A stretch of DNA of 64,000 nucleotides from Macrothele yani. Taxonomy: Eukaryota; Arthropoda; Arachnida; Araneae; Macrothelidae. This document shows positions 43,616 to 53,729 of the stretch, piece after piece. Both the position numbers and the translations under genes were made by a program. Numbering within the stretch: position 1 is the stretch's first letter; every line of letters begins with the position of its first letter. The stretch spans positions 78,550,607 to 78,614,606 of the forward strand of contig CM077005.1 in NCBI GenBank assembly GCA_039090855.1. Direction: 5' to 3'. Below the pieces are notes generated by a model. That model ran no database searches. It saw only the letters and a list, made by a program, of their open reading frames with translations, and was not told where the DNA came from.

Positions 43616-43655
43616 TAAAGTCCTTTTTAGGTATCCTACCTAAAAAGGACTTTTC
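43616..43655. repeat. Perfect hairpin just outside the palindrome
   Basis: AAAGTCCTTTTTAGG and CCTAAAAAGGACTTT form a long stem around a TATCCTA-type loop. The same AGTCCTTTTTAGG phrase ends the PC4-like gene within the palindrome (53,379). The counterpart is not present beyond the right end at 58,712. Confidence 0.8.
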
Positions 43656-43789
43656 TACGGGAGTGGTATAAAATGACCGATTCTGGGGCAAGGAGCAGCT
43701 CCTTCTACAGAAGGAGCAAGGGGCGTGGTTCTGCATAAGCATGGGGGCGTGGCGTGTGCCCGAAGGATGTGGGGGCGTGGCAGATCACG

Positions 43790-44200
43790 CTAGTGTGTTG
43801 GGTCGATGTGCTGCCCCTAGCGGTGCTTTTTGGAACTTTCGATGGATCTTTGAAAGATGGCAACGACCGAGTCGGGGAAAGGAGATGTGCTGCCCCCTAG
43901 CGGTGCTTCTTGGAACTTTATTATTACGTTGGACCTTTGTTTTTGAGAGATGGCAACGACCGAGTGGGAGACAGGAGATGTGCTGCCCCTAGCGGTGCTT
44001 CTTGGAACTTTCGATGGATTTTAGAGAGATGGCAACGACCGAGTGGGAGAAAGGGGGTGGATATAGGGGGATGTCAACTCGATGTGCTGCCCCTAGCGGT
44101 GCTTTTTGGAACTTTTAATGGATCTTTGAGAGATGGCAACGACCGAGTGGGGGAAAGGGGGTGTACGTTGCCCCCCCCTAGCGGTGCTTTTTGGAACTTT
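43790..44200. repeat. Outer ~80-105 bp tandem array, left arm
   Basis: Five copies of CCCCTAGCGGTGCTTTTTGG plus AGATGGCAACGACCGAGT, with TAGCGG near 43,819, 43,899, 43,990, 44,094 and 44,179. The complement of the second copy, CCGCTAGGGGGCAGCA, fits the CTCF consensus. The other copies have one G fewer or several more. Confidence 0.8.
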
Positions 44201-44691
44201 TCTCGGGAGATTTATTGGACGTTGACAAATTTTTAAGAAGTATTTCCGATATTTATTTTTTTAATTTTCTCGGGAGATTTACTGGACTTTGTCAAATTTT
44301 TGAAGGAAGTTTTTTTGTCGTTTCCAATTTTTTTTTACTCGTATTTTTTTTTTTTGTCCTATTTTTTCTCTCTAATTTATTTTATTAAATTTATATTTTC
44401 AGGAATTCCCTGAGGTATTATAATTTTTATAGTCGTTGCGCATTTTTATTTTCTCGGGAGATTTATTGGACGCTGACAAATTTTCGAAGGAAGTCTTTCC
44501 AATATGTTTTTTTATTAAATTTATATTTTCAGGAATTCCCTGAGGTGTTATAATTTTTATAGACGTTGCATTATTTTTTTAATTCTTATATTTGTCCTCC
44601 CTCCAATTTTAATTTAGGCGAGGAAAGGCTTTGTTTGAAAAGATTTCGTTCCCGTTGATTCATGTTCCGCCATTTTAGTTTCACCACGTTG

Positions 44692-45344
44692 TCATTTTGT
44701 GAGCCATGTGTTTTCGGATGAGTCACAATTTTCTCTTTGACTAAGAAAATTTTGTATGACACGTGTTTTGGGATGAGTCATTATGATGAGTGACGCATTC
44801 GTGATAGCAGACATGACATCAGCCAACGTCGTTTTCTCCTCAGCGGGGTCGGCTTTATTTATTATTTTTATTTTCTCGGGAGATTTACTGGACTTTGTCA
44901 AATTTTTGAAGGAAGTATTTTCAATCGAAGCATTTCCTCAAATTTGTTTTATTAAATTTATATTTTTAGAACTCCGTGAGGTGTTATAATTTTTATAGAC
45001 GTTGCATTATTTTTTAATTCTTATATTTCTCTTCCCTACAATTTTAATTTAGACAAGGAAAGGCTTTGTTTGAAAAGATTTCGTTCCTGTTGATTCATGT
45101 TCCGCTATCTTTTGTGAGCCATGTATTTTGGGATGAGTCATCATTTTCTCTTTGACTCAGAAAATTTTGTATGACACGTGTTTTGGGATGAGTGACTATG
45201 CCGGGTGACGCATGTCGTGATAGCAGACATGACATCAGCCAACGCCATTTCCTCCGCGGGGTCGGCGGTTGACGCCATTTGAGATTCTGTAGACACATTA
45301 AGTTCCAAGACTGATTTTTTTTCAATAACTTGATCACTTTGCAA
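44692..45344 (-). CDS. Repeated small reading frame, left arm (two copies)
   Basis: Two minus-strand frames (44,901-44,692 and 45,344-45,095) share the peptide pattern DPAEE...LADVMSAIT, then HPKTRVIQNFLSQREN and DSS.NTWLTK, in shifted frames in parts. The distal one begins with VIEKKSVLELNVSTESQM. Three versions occur in the right arm (56,459-56,698, about 57,041-57,260, 57,469-57,678). Persistence of the frame across copies may indicate an old coding segment or just shared ancestry. No domain is recognised and no start is favoured. Confidence 0.25.
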
Positions 45345-45524
45345 CGAATTTATTCCTTATTTTCCCCCTAATTTCCCATTTTATATTCATATTCTTCAAC
45401 GTAACGATTTTTTTATTTTCTTTGAGGAGACTTCACGCATTTTCAACGGACGTTCCAACATAAAGACGTTTTCCAAAGTTTTGTGCTGCAGACATAATCT
45501 TAAAACACGATTGTTTATTAACGT

Positions 45525-45557
45525 AACAGAAAATGTTCATGACATTTTCTGTTACAT
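45525..45557. repeat. 13 bp-stem hairpin, left arm (mirror at 56,240-56,272)
   Basis: GTAACAGAAAATG and CATTTTCTGTTAC around a short loop. The mirror copy at 56,240-56,272 keeps the stem. In the duplicated segment at 56,822-56,850 the second half of the stem is lost. Confidence 0.8.
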
Positions 45558-45599
45558 TTTTTAACGTGTACCTTTTTCCGCCATACAAAGCCGCAATGT

Positions 45600-48500
45600 T
45601 TTATACATAGTTAAAATATTTTTTATCTTTCTGTATTTTCTTTTATGATTAATCAGTGAAATGTACCTTTTAATCCATTATCTTAATCTACTTTTTTTCT
45701 AAATGCTTGCATACTCGTTAAACTTATCGATGTACCATCATTATTTTATTTTCTTACTTTTCAATCTAACAACTACTTTTATCAAGGCTTTATTTTTTCT
45801 GATTTAAACAAGCCAACGTTTCTTCATTATTATTTCTTTTTCCTACGCAAAGAACTTTTCTTACTTGTTTTTAATGTATGACTTAATCTGGTTTTTTATA
45901 TAGATGTTTCATGTTTGCGCAAGAAATATACAGATCTATAGCAGATATACATAAAATTCGTTCCTAACAGTATCTTTTTTTTTTTTTTTTGATTTAACCC
46001 AACATACGTTTCTTAACGACTTGATATCTGTTCCACAAGGTGTTACAAAACTTCAGATTTTTAATTTTTTCCCTCTGAAACTGTTTTTTTTTTTCTTACT
46101 TGCTTTTAATGTATGGTTTAATCTATTTTTCTATCTTATTACTTTTCTATGTGTGTACAAGAAATATACGAATCTATAGTAGTTAAAATTCGATTGAAAC
46201 AATATTTCTTCATTCTTACTATATTATTCCATTTCTTTCATCTATAGTAGTTAAAATTCGACTGAAACAATATTTTCTCCATTCTTACTGTATTTTTACT
46301 TTCTTTCCAACAGACGTTTTTTCTTCTCAATTCCCGCTATCTAACTTAATCTATGTTTTGAATATCATTCTATGTTCGCGTATTCGTCCATTATTTTATT
46401 TCAAACTTTGCTAACTACCTCATACTTATATTCTGACTTTATATTTTTCATTTCAACCAACGTTTCTTAACGACTTGAATTTCCGGATGTGACAAAACTT
46501 CATATTTATTTTTTCTCCTCTTAAACTATTTTTTTCTTACTTGATTTAAATGTGACTTAATTTATTTTTTACATCGCTGTTTCGTGTATGTACGAGAAAT
46601 ATACAGATCTATAGCAGTTAAAAATTCGACTAAATTTTCTTTATTTTTACTTTATTTTTACATTTCTTTCTGACAACCATTTTTTTTCACATTTTCCACA
46701 TATTTAACTTAATTTTGTGTTTTTGAATATCATTCTATGTTCACGTATTCGTCCATTGTCTTTTTTTCTAACTTTACACTTCATTCTTACTGTATTTTCC
46801 ATTTCATTTCAACCAACGTTTCATAACGACTTGATATCTGTTCTACAAGATGTGACGAAACTTCAGATTTTTATTTTTTTTTCCTCGAAACCGATTTTTT
46901 CATACTTGCTTTTAATGTATGGTTTAATCTATTTTTCTATCTCACTTTTCTATGTGTGTACAAGAAATACATGGATCTATAGTAGTTAAAATTCAATTGA
47001 TTTCTTCATTCGTACTGTATTTTTCCATTTCTTTCATTTACAGTAGTTAAAATTCGATTGAAACAATATTTTCTGCATTTTTACTGTATTTATACATTTC
47101 TTTCTAACATACGTTTTTTCTTCTCAATTCCCGCAATCTAACTTAATCTATGTCTTGAATATCATTCTATGTTCGCGTATTCGTCCATTATTTTATTTCA
47201 AACTTTGCAAACTGCCTCAAATTTTTTTATTCTGACTTTATTTTTTTCATTTCAACCAACGTTTCTTAACGACTTGAATTTCCGGATGTGACAAAACTAC
47301 AGATTTATTTTTTCTCCTCTTAAACTATTTTTTTCTTACTTGCTTTAAATGTGACTTAATTTATTTTTACATCGCTGTTTCATGTATGTACAAGAAATAT
47401 ACAGAGCTATAGCAGTTAAAAATTCGATTGAAACAGTATTTTCTTTATTTTAACATTTCTTTCTGACAAACATTTTTTTCGCATTTTCCCCTATTTAACT
47501 TAATTTTGTGTTTTGAATATCATTCTATGTTCACGATTCAGACTTTATTTTTTCATTTCATTTCAACTAACGTTTCTTAACGACTTGATATCACAACATG
47601 TAGCAAAACTTCAGATATTTTGTTTTGTTTCTTCATGTAACGTAATATATTTTCAAAATTCACTTTTAAGTACTCCTAAAAGCTTACATTTATGAGAAAT
47701 ATACAGATCTGTAGTGGTAAAAATTGGACTGCAACAGTATTTTCTTTATTCCAACTTTACTTTTCTATTTCTTTTCAACGGGCGTTTCTTCATTATTATT
47801 TCTTTTTCATATGTAAGCAACTTTTCTTTCTTTCTTTTAATGTATAACTTAATAAAGTTTTCTATCTTACCTTTTCGTGGGTATACGAGAAATATACAGA
47901 TCTATGACAGTTAAAATTCGATTGTATTAGTATTTTCTTTACTATGACTTTATTTTTTCATTTCATTTGAGTAAACGTTTCTTAACAAATTGATATCACA
48001 AGATGTACCAAACACTTCAGAATTTTTGTTTCCCTCACTTTCCAACTCACTTAAGTATTCCTAAAAACCTGCATGTATGTGAAATATTCATATTTTTTTC
48101 ATTCTATCCTAATTTGCTATACTTTTCTTTAACTGACCCAACAGGAAAAGCATTCATTGTCAAGACATTCATTCTAAAGCATTATTTCTTACGATAAAAT
48201 TTATAGCCTTTGCAATATATTTTCAGTATATTTTTCTAAATCAACAGAAAAAACATTCATTCTGGAGACATAGCGACCAAGTCCGTATTTCCACTAAACA
48301 TCGTATTCTTAGCAAACATTTTTTCCCCTACATAGCAATTTCCTAACTCACCAGAAAAGCAGCTATTCTCAACATGTATCTAAAATATCGAATTTCTCCA
48401 AACAAATGTAATAATTTTTTTTAAGAAAGACTTAGTTCTTTTCTCTGTATAACGACTTAATCTATTTTTCGAAAAACTGTTCTACGTTTACGTATTTTGT

Positions 48501-48880
48501 TTAACTTTGCTTTACACTGTACTTCGATTTTTTTCTTTGTAGTACTTTTTTCCTGTTTCATACCAACAAACTTGTTTCTTTTCGACTCGATCACTCTCAC
48601 ATTTCCATACAAACTTTCCTAATATCAGAAATGTAACAAAAACTTCAGATATATTTCTTAACTTTAGAATAAGTCTCACCGACATTTATTATCATGACAT
48701 AAAATGAAATTTCATACTTTTCCCAAAAATAGTTTTCTTAATGAGTTGTTTTACACTTTTTTCATAATTGGCAAAGACTATTTTTTTTTTATATAAGGTT
48801 AGTTTCGAGAAAGTTAAATTTCGTCTAGTGTTAATCGAACAGAAGAAATATACATCAAGGAAAGAAAACTGAAATTATAC
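45600..48880. repeat. Strand-skewed AT-rich degenerate repeats, left arm
   Basis: The plus strand is very T-rich. A phrase like GAAATATACAGATCTATAGC plus AGTTAAAATTCGA recurs near 45,922, 46,161, 46,595, 46,963, 47,393, 47,693 and 47,888, linked by ACGTTTCTTAACGACTTGAT and TATTCGTCCATTATT phrases. Units are irregular at 200-430 bp. An ~800 bp stretch beginning near 46,240 is repeated near 47,035 in this arm only. Short open frames (for example 46,717-46,989) are Phe/Leu/Ser-rich because of composition and are unlikely to be genes. Confidence 0.7.
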
Positions 48881-49169
48881 ATATGCAAAGAATATGCTAC
48901 GGTTGAAGATCCCCCGAGTGACTTATTCAACCAATGCTCGTATTACCCATTCAAAGATGGAGGTATCAGAATGACCAAATCCCTCGTTGTTGCCTTCTTG
49001 TAGCAAAAGAGGTGGTGAACTTCACCAAACATGGTTCCATAATATTGGAGAAACACATTAAGGTGTACGGAGCAATTAAGCCCACGCCAGTGACCTTCTT
49101 CGTTCACATACACTCACATTCAAACAGAAAAAAATATAAATGAATGACAAAAAATAATGAAATAAAAGT

Positions 49170-49207
49170 AGTCCTGAAAAGGACTGTTTTGTAGTCCTAA
49201 AAGGACT
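49170..49207 (-). terminator. Paired histone-like stem-loops after PC4-like gene, left arm
   Basis: Just downstream of the stop, on the gene strand: AGTCCTTTTAGGACT (49,193-49,207) and AGTCCTTTTCAGGACT (49,170-49,185). The second has a 6 bp stem and UUUC loop, as in animal replication-dependent histone mRNA 3' ends, except that the first pair is A-U rather than G-C. No AATAAA was seen close by on this strand. A 3'-end processing role is inferred from shape only. Confidence 0.5.
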
Positions 49208-49232
49208 TGGTTTTCTTTAAACCTCGAAATCA

Positions 49233-50122
49233 TCATCACACTCCATATTTTGAACAGTTTTGAGAACTTCGAACAACATCAAGATCTTCAAGAATAAATC
49301 TGGGAACTGAAACTTTTGCAACTGAACAGGCATTGGCGTAAGCAATCCCAAGTACTTTGGGTTCGATAAGTGCAAATGCCTTATCAAAGCATCTATGCCA
49401 CCGATCGCTTGCTGCGGAATTCATACAGTCATGACCTAGCTGATTATTTGGCATAAGAAGCACTGGAAGATGACACTCCCTACAGTAGAAAACTTTTTCT
49501 ACATTTTCCTTAATGGTAGCTCTTACCACTTCCACGAGAACGTCTTTCAGTTTTTGAATGTCTACGGAAAAAGTAGTCAAAGTTCCTTGTTGTTGTAACA
49601 CGGCATTTTGGAAGGTGGATCCAAACTGTAATTTTTTTACACTGATCCAAAGCTTTTTGCATGCATCTTTCAGAGTTTCAAATTGGTCGCATGTTAATGA
49701 CACTGGTGCTCGATTCAACATAAACGAATCATCAGTCAGAACGTGAAGTTGTTGAAAACGGTAAGCAATTTCACGAGGGGAAGGGAAACAGTTCATCATC
49801 AATTCCTTGTTGAAAACCACAATTTCATTACTTCCATCATACATATAGCAGTTTTCCATAAATTCCCTAAATGTTTTAGCTGACATGGTGACTCCGTACT
49901 TGGAAGGAAACAGTTTTCCTTTTTCACAACATAACTTCGAATGTGTACTCTCACAGTGCCTGTGAAATCAGACACTTTTGCTAACTTATTTCCACCCAAC
50001 GAAACATGATGTGGAGGAAGGCTTTCTAATGAGATGCCTGATTCAGCATGAGACTCAGGCTTTGTAGGAACACACACCTTCTTTGTAGCAGTAGCAGAGG
50101 AAACTTCGGCAGATCGCTTCAT
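49233..50122 (-). pseudogene. PC4-domain gene, left arm (one frameshift)
   Basis: From the Met at 50,122 the protein starts MKRSAEVSSATATKKV, a Ser/Thr-rich tail with a basic patch. Residues about 40-92 (VSLGGNKLAKVSDFTGTVRV, HIRSY, then YGVTMSAKTFREFMENC) match the PC4/p15 coactivator ssDNA-binding fold (G-K-V-DF-G-V-I-IR-Y ... G-SL---F). The remaining ~200 residues match nothing I recognise but contain CRECHLPVLLMPNNQLGHDC, a possible zinc-binding CxxC...HxC cluster, and an acidic end (ECDDDF in the right arm). A frameshift near 49,915, inside the PC4 domain, breaks this copy; both frames are otherwise open. The intended length is about 300 residues. It is transcribed outward from the palindrome centre, with the CRE/YY1-like block upstream. 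Confidence 0.65.
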
Positions 50123-50199
50123 GTTCAAGGCAGTTCGATGAGTAACACAGTTCACGGTAGGTTGTAGCGATGATAATCCGTACGATAACACAACGTGTG

Positions 50200-50540
50200 A
50201 GCAGTTCGATGATTGAGAACAGAAGAGTGAGCTGATTTGTCCTCAGGCAAAACTAATAAGAGATTTGCGCATGTGCGTCTGCTTGATGACGTCAGTCCTC
50301 CACGTGGAAAAATCATGGCGTCAGATACACCCAACGTCTCCCTGACCGACGCCATCTTGAATCACCACGTGCTCCAGCACAGCAGAATGACGGGGAAAAG
50401 CTGATTTGTCCTTAGGCGATAAGAGACTTGAGCATGTGTGTCTGCTTGATGACGTCAGTCCTCCACGTGGAAAATTCATGACGTCAGATACACCCAACGT
50501 CTCCCTGACCGACACTATCTTGGATCGCCACGTGCTCCAA
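50200..50540 (-). promoter_or_regulatory. Duplicated CRE/YY1-like promoter block, left arm
   Basis: Two tandem ~165 bp units upstream of the PC4-like gene. TGACGTCA sites lie at 50,287-50,294, 50,450-50,457 and 50,479-50,486; CCACGTGG boxes lie between. On the gene strand, CAAGATGGCGTCGG resembles a YY1 initiator-type site (AAGATGGCGGC). Each unit also has a small frame starting at that ATG (VRETLGVSD...FPRGGLTSSS); these may be upstream reading frames. Confidence 0.5.
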
Positions 50541-50546
50541 CATATA

Positions 50547-50855
50547 TCAGCTCTCGCAAAACGCTTGGGGTGACGTCACGGAATATCTAAAGGTTAGGTT
50601 TAGACGAATATTTGGAGCATTCTTGCAGTGTGGTGATCCACTAAATGAGTAACGGACATGATTATCACCGTAGGCCACATGTTGTCTAGGAATTTTATAT
50701 GTTTTTCCATAAATCTTAATTTTGCTGAGATCATCACCAAAATATTCAACTTCATTTTCAAGGCGGTTAAGATAATCTGTAGCTTCAGAATCAGAAAATA
50801 ATTTCTCATATGAAAAATGGAGGCCATCCTTATGACATATCTTAGAAGAATGCAT
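50547..50855 (-). pseudogene. ALKBH2-like AlkB domain fragment, left arm
   Basis: From a Met at 50,855: MHSSKICHKDGLHFSYEKLF, YLNRLENEVEYFGDDLSKIK, IYGKTYKIPRQHVAYGDNHV, RYSFSG (to about 50,637). This follows the N-terminal half of ALKBH2-type DNA dioxygenases: E-EVEYF, V-GK---PR---YGD---Y-FSG. The iron and 2-oxoglutarate ligands (HxD...H...R) would lie further on and are absent. After FSG the frame continues with unrelated sequence to a stop at 50,547-50,549. A longer open frame upstream (to 50,999) starts with hydrophobic sequence and is probably not part of the homology. It cannot be an active dioxygenase. Confidence 0.6.
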
Positions 50856-51027
50856 TTCTTCAGACGAAAGAAAATGTAGCAGTAATTGAAAAAGCAGTAT
50901 CTTCACACCCAGCAACGAAGCGAGAATGAAACAGACAGACTTGAGATAAGACGTACGACTAACGAATCCGTGAGTCATCGATGATGCAAACAGGAGCACA
51001 TTACGGACAGGTGCAAATGATCAAGAA

Positions 51028-51264
51028 TTAAGCACGTCGCTTTAAAACCAGTGTCAAATAAGCATTCAAAAGTACAATTTCCCGAAGGGGAAAATGAAAT
51101 TGACTACGTGTGTGAGAAAAAAAATGGCGGTGATCGTTAAATGTCGAGCCCCTCCCTACAAAAAATAAAATGGCGGCGACCGCTAGCAGGATGGCAACAT
51201 GGTGACTCACCCACACACGTGGCGCACAAATCACATCTCAAAGACCAATCGCGTTGCCTTTCCA
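51028..51264. promoter_or_regulatory. Central region, left side: YY1-like motifs
   Basis: AAAATGGCGGTGATCG, AAAATGGCGGCGACCG and GCAACATGGTGACTC near 51,121-51,205, mirrored at 51,384-51,470. The ATGGCGG phrases resemble YY1 sites. Since both arms' genes point away from here, this could be a bidirectional promoter, but no TATA box or start site is evident. Confidence 0.35.
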
Positions 51265-51324
51265 GGCAGTAGTTCACCAAATTTAATGTACGTGACGTAT
51301 TAATAAAGAATATGCTGCCAAGGA
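51265..51324. other. Palindrome spacer
   Basis: About 60 bp between the arms, including AATTTAATGTACGTGACGTA. Its edges (GGCAG...CTGCC) still pair weakly, so the true unpaired loop may be smaller. Confidence 0.75.
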
Positions 51325-51733
51325 AAAGGCGACGCGATTGGTCTTTGAGATATGATTTGTGCGCCACGTGTGTGGGTGAGTCACCATGTTGCCATCCTGC
51401 TAGCGGTCGCCGCCATTTTATTTTTTGTAGGGGAGGGGCTCGACATTTCACGATCACCGCCATTTTTTCTCACACACGTAGTCAAATTCATTTTCTCCCC
51501 TTCGGGAAATTGTACTTTTTGAATGCTTATTTGACACTGGTTTTAAAGCGACGTGCTTAATTCTTGATCATTTGCACCTGTCCGTAATGTGCTCCTGCTT
51601 GCATCATCGATGACTCACGCATTCGTTAGTCGTACGTCTTATCTCAAGTCTGTCTGTTTCATTCTCGCTTCGTTGCTGGGTGTGAAGATACTGCTTTTTT
51701 CAATTACTGCTACATTTTCTTTCGTCTGAAGAA

Positions 51734-52042
51734 ATTCATTCTTCTAAGATATGTCATAAGAACGGCCTCCATTTTTCATATGATAAATTATTTTCTGATT
51801 CTGAAGCTACAGATTATCTAAACCGCCTTGAAAATGAAGTTGAATATTTTGGTGATGATCTCAGCAAAATTAAGATTTATGGAAAAACATATAAAATTGC
51901 TAGACAACATGTGGCCTACGGTGATAATCATGTCCGTTACTCATTTAGTGGATCACCACACTGCAAGAATGCTCCCAATATTCGTCTAAACCTAACCTTT
52001 AGATATTCCGTGACGTCACCCCAAGCGTTTTGCGAGAGCTGA
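51734..52042 (+). pseudogene. ALKBH2-like AlkB domain fragment, right arm
   Basis: Mirror of 50,547-50,855 with a few substitutions (IPRQH becomes IARQH). The position of the left-arm Met is ATT here (51,734-51,736), and an extra T upstream breaks the longer frame. The frame ends at the same stop (52,040-52,042). It lies immediately upstream of the promoter-like repeats of the PC4-like gene, same orientation. Confidence 0.6.
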
Positions 52043-52049
52043 TATATGT

Positions 52050-52380
52050 TGGAGCACGTGGCGATCCAAGATGGTGTCGGTCAGGGAGACGTTGGGTGTA
52101 TCTGACGTCATGAATTTTCCACGTAGAGGACTGACGTCATCAAGCAGACACACATGCTCAAGTCTCTTATCGCCTAAGGACAAATCAGCTTTTCCCCGTC
52201 ATTCTGCTGTGCTGGAGCACGTGGTGATTCAAGATGGCGTCGGTCAGGGAGACGTTGGGTGTATCTGACGCCATGATTTTTCCACGTGGAGGACTGACGT
52301 CATCAAGCAGACGCACATGCGCAAATCTCTTATTAGTTTTGCCTGAGGACAAATCAGCTCACTCTTCTGTTCTCAATCAT
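52050..52380 (+). promoter_or_regulatory. Duplicated CRE/YY1-like promoter block, right arm
   Basis: Mirror of the left block. TGACGTCA at 52,103-52,110, 52,132-52,139 and 52,295-52,302; a fourth position reads TGACGCCA (52,266). CAAGATGG(T/C)GTCGG occurs near 52,068 and 52,231. The repeated short frames 52,071-52,268 and 52,234-52,437 start at these ATGs. The block ends about 90 bp before the presumed PC4-like start. Confidence 0.5.
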
Positions 52381-52466
52381 CGAACTGCTCACACGTTGTG
52401 TTATCGTACGGATTATCATCGCTACAACCTACCGTGAACTGTGTTACTCATCGAGCTGCCTTGAAC

Positions 52467-53369
52467 ATGAAGCGATCTGCCGAAGTTTCCTCTGCTACTG
52501 CTACAAAGAAGGTGTGTGTTCCTACAAAGCCTGAGTCTCATGCTGAATCAGGCATCTCATTAGAAAGCCTTCCTCCACATCATGTTTCGTTGGGTGGAAA
52601 TAAGTTAGCAAAAGTGTCTGATTTCACAGGCACTGTGAGAGTACACATTCGAAGTTATGTTGTGAAAAAGGAAAAACTGTTTCCTTCCAAGTACGGAGTC
52701 ACCATGTCAGCTAAAACATTTAGGGAATTTATGGAAAACTGCTATATGTATGATGGAAGTAATGAAATCGTGGTTTTCAACAAGGAATTGATGATGAACT
52801 GTTTCCCTTCCTCGTGAAATTGCTTACCGTTTTCAACAACTTCACGTTCTGACTGATGATTCGTTTATGTTGAATCGAGCACCAGTGTCATTAACATGCG
52901 ACCAATTTGAAACTCTGAAAAATGCATGCAAAAGCTTTGGATCAGTGTAAAAAAATTACAGTTTGGATCCACCTTCCAAAATGCCGTGTTACAACAACAA
53001 GGAACTTTGACTACTTTTTCCGTAGACATTCAAAAACTGAAAGACGTTCTCGTGGAAGTGGTAAGAGCTACCATTAAGGAAAATGTAGAAAAAGTTTTCT
53101 ACTGTAGGGAGTGTCATCTTCCAGTGCTTCTTATGCCAAATAATCAGCTAGGTCATGACTGTATGAATTCCGCAGCAAGCGATCGGTGGCATAGATGCTT
53201 TGATAAGGCATTTGCACTTATCGAACCCAAAGTACTTGGGATTGCTTACGCCAATGCCTGCTCAGTTGCAAAAGTTTCAGTTCCCAGATTTATTCTTGAA
53301 GATCTTGATGTTTGCGAAATTCTCAAGACTGTTCAAAATATGGAGTGTGATGATGATTTCGAGGTTTAA
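52467..53369 (+). pseudogene. PC4-domain gene, right arm (two frameshifts)
   Basis: Mirror copy. From the Met at 52,467 the N-terminal tail and the entire PC4-like domain (about 52,585-52,742) are in one frame, to a stop at 52,815-52,817 caused by a 1 bp loss relative to the left arm near 52,810. A second 1 bp loss in an A run near 52,933 shifts the frame again. The C-terminal part is open from 52,926 to the stop at 53,367-53,369, with the CxxC...HxC cluster near 53,101-53,161. The left copy is broken elsewhere, so the two lost function independently. An upstream Met at 52,398 (MLSYGLSSLQPTV) is in frame, but I prefer 52,467, after the promoter-like block. Proteins with PC4 domains bind single-stranded DNA and act in transcription or repair. 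Confidence 0.65.
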
Positions 53370-53378
53370 AGAAAACCA

Positions 53379-53418
53379 AGTCCTTTTTAGGACTACAAAA
53401 CAGTCCTTTTCGGGACTA
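53379..53418 (+). terminator. Paired histone-like stem-loops after PC4-like gene, right arm
   Basis: AAGTCCTTTTTAGGACT begins 10 bp after the stop codon (53,367-53,369), and AGTCCTTTTCGGGACT follows at about 53,402. Both keep the 6 bp stem/4 base loop form, the second with a G-U closing pair and UUUC loop. Preservation in both arms despite other changes suggests function in RNA, or simply low divergence. Confidence 0.5.
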
Positions 53419-53729
53419 CTTTTATTTCATTATTTTTTGTCATTCGTTTATATTTTTTTCTGTTTGAATGTGAGTGTATGTGAACGAAGAAGGTCACTGG
53501 CGTGGGCTTAATTGCTCCGTACACCGGAGCAATTAAATATTATGGAACCATGTATGGTGAAGTTCACCACCTCTTTTGCTACAAGAAGGCAACAACGAGG
53601 GATTTGGTCATCCTGATACCTCCATCTTTGAATGGGTAATACGAGCATTGCTTGAATAACTCACTCGGGGGATCTTCAACCGTAGCATATTCTTTGCATA
53701 TGTATAATTTCAGTTTTCTTTCCTTGATG

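Noticed and set aside
46717..48197. Hydrophobic Phe-rich frames as membrane proteins
   Set aside because: Composition reflects T-rich repeats. The frames recur in repeat copies and are mirrored in the other arm without better conservation.
48934..49143. 69-codon plus-strand frame beside the PC4-like gene
   Set aside because: It overlaps the 3' flank of the PC4-like gene, is not equally open in the mirrored arm, and shows no motif.
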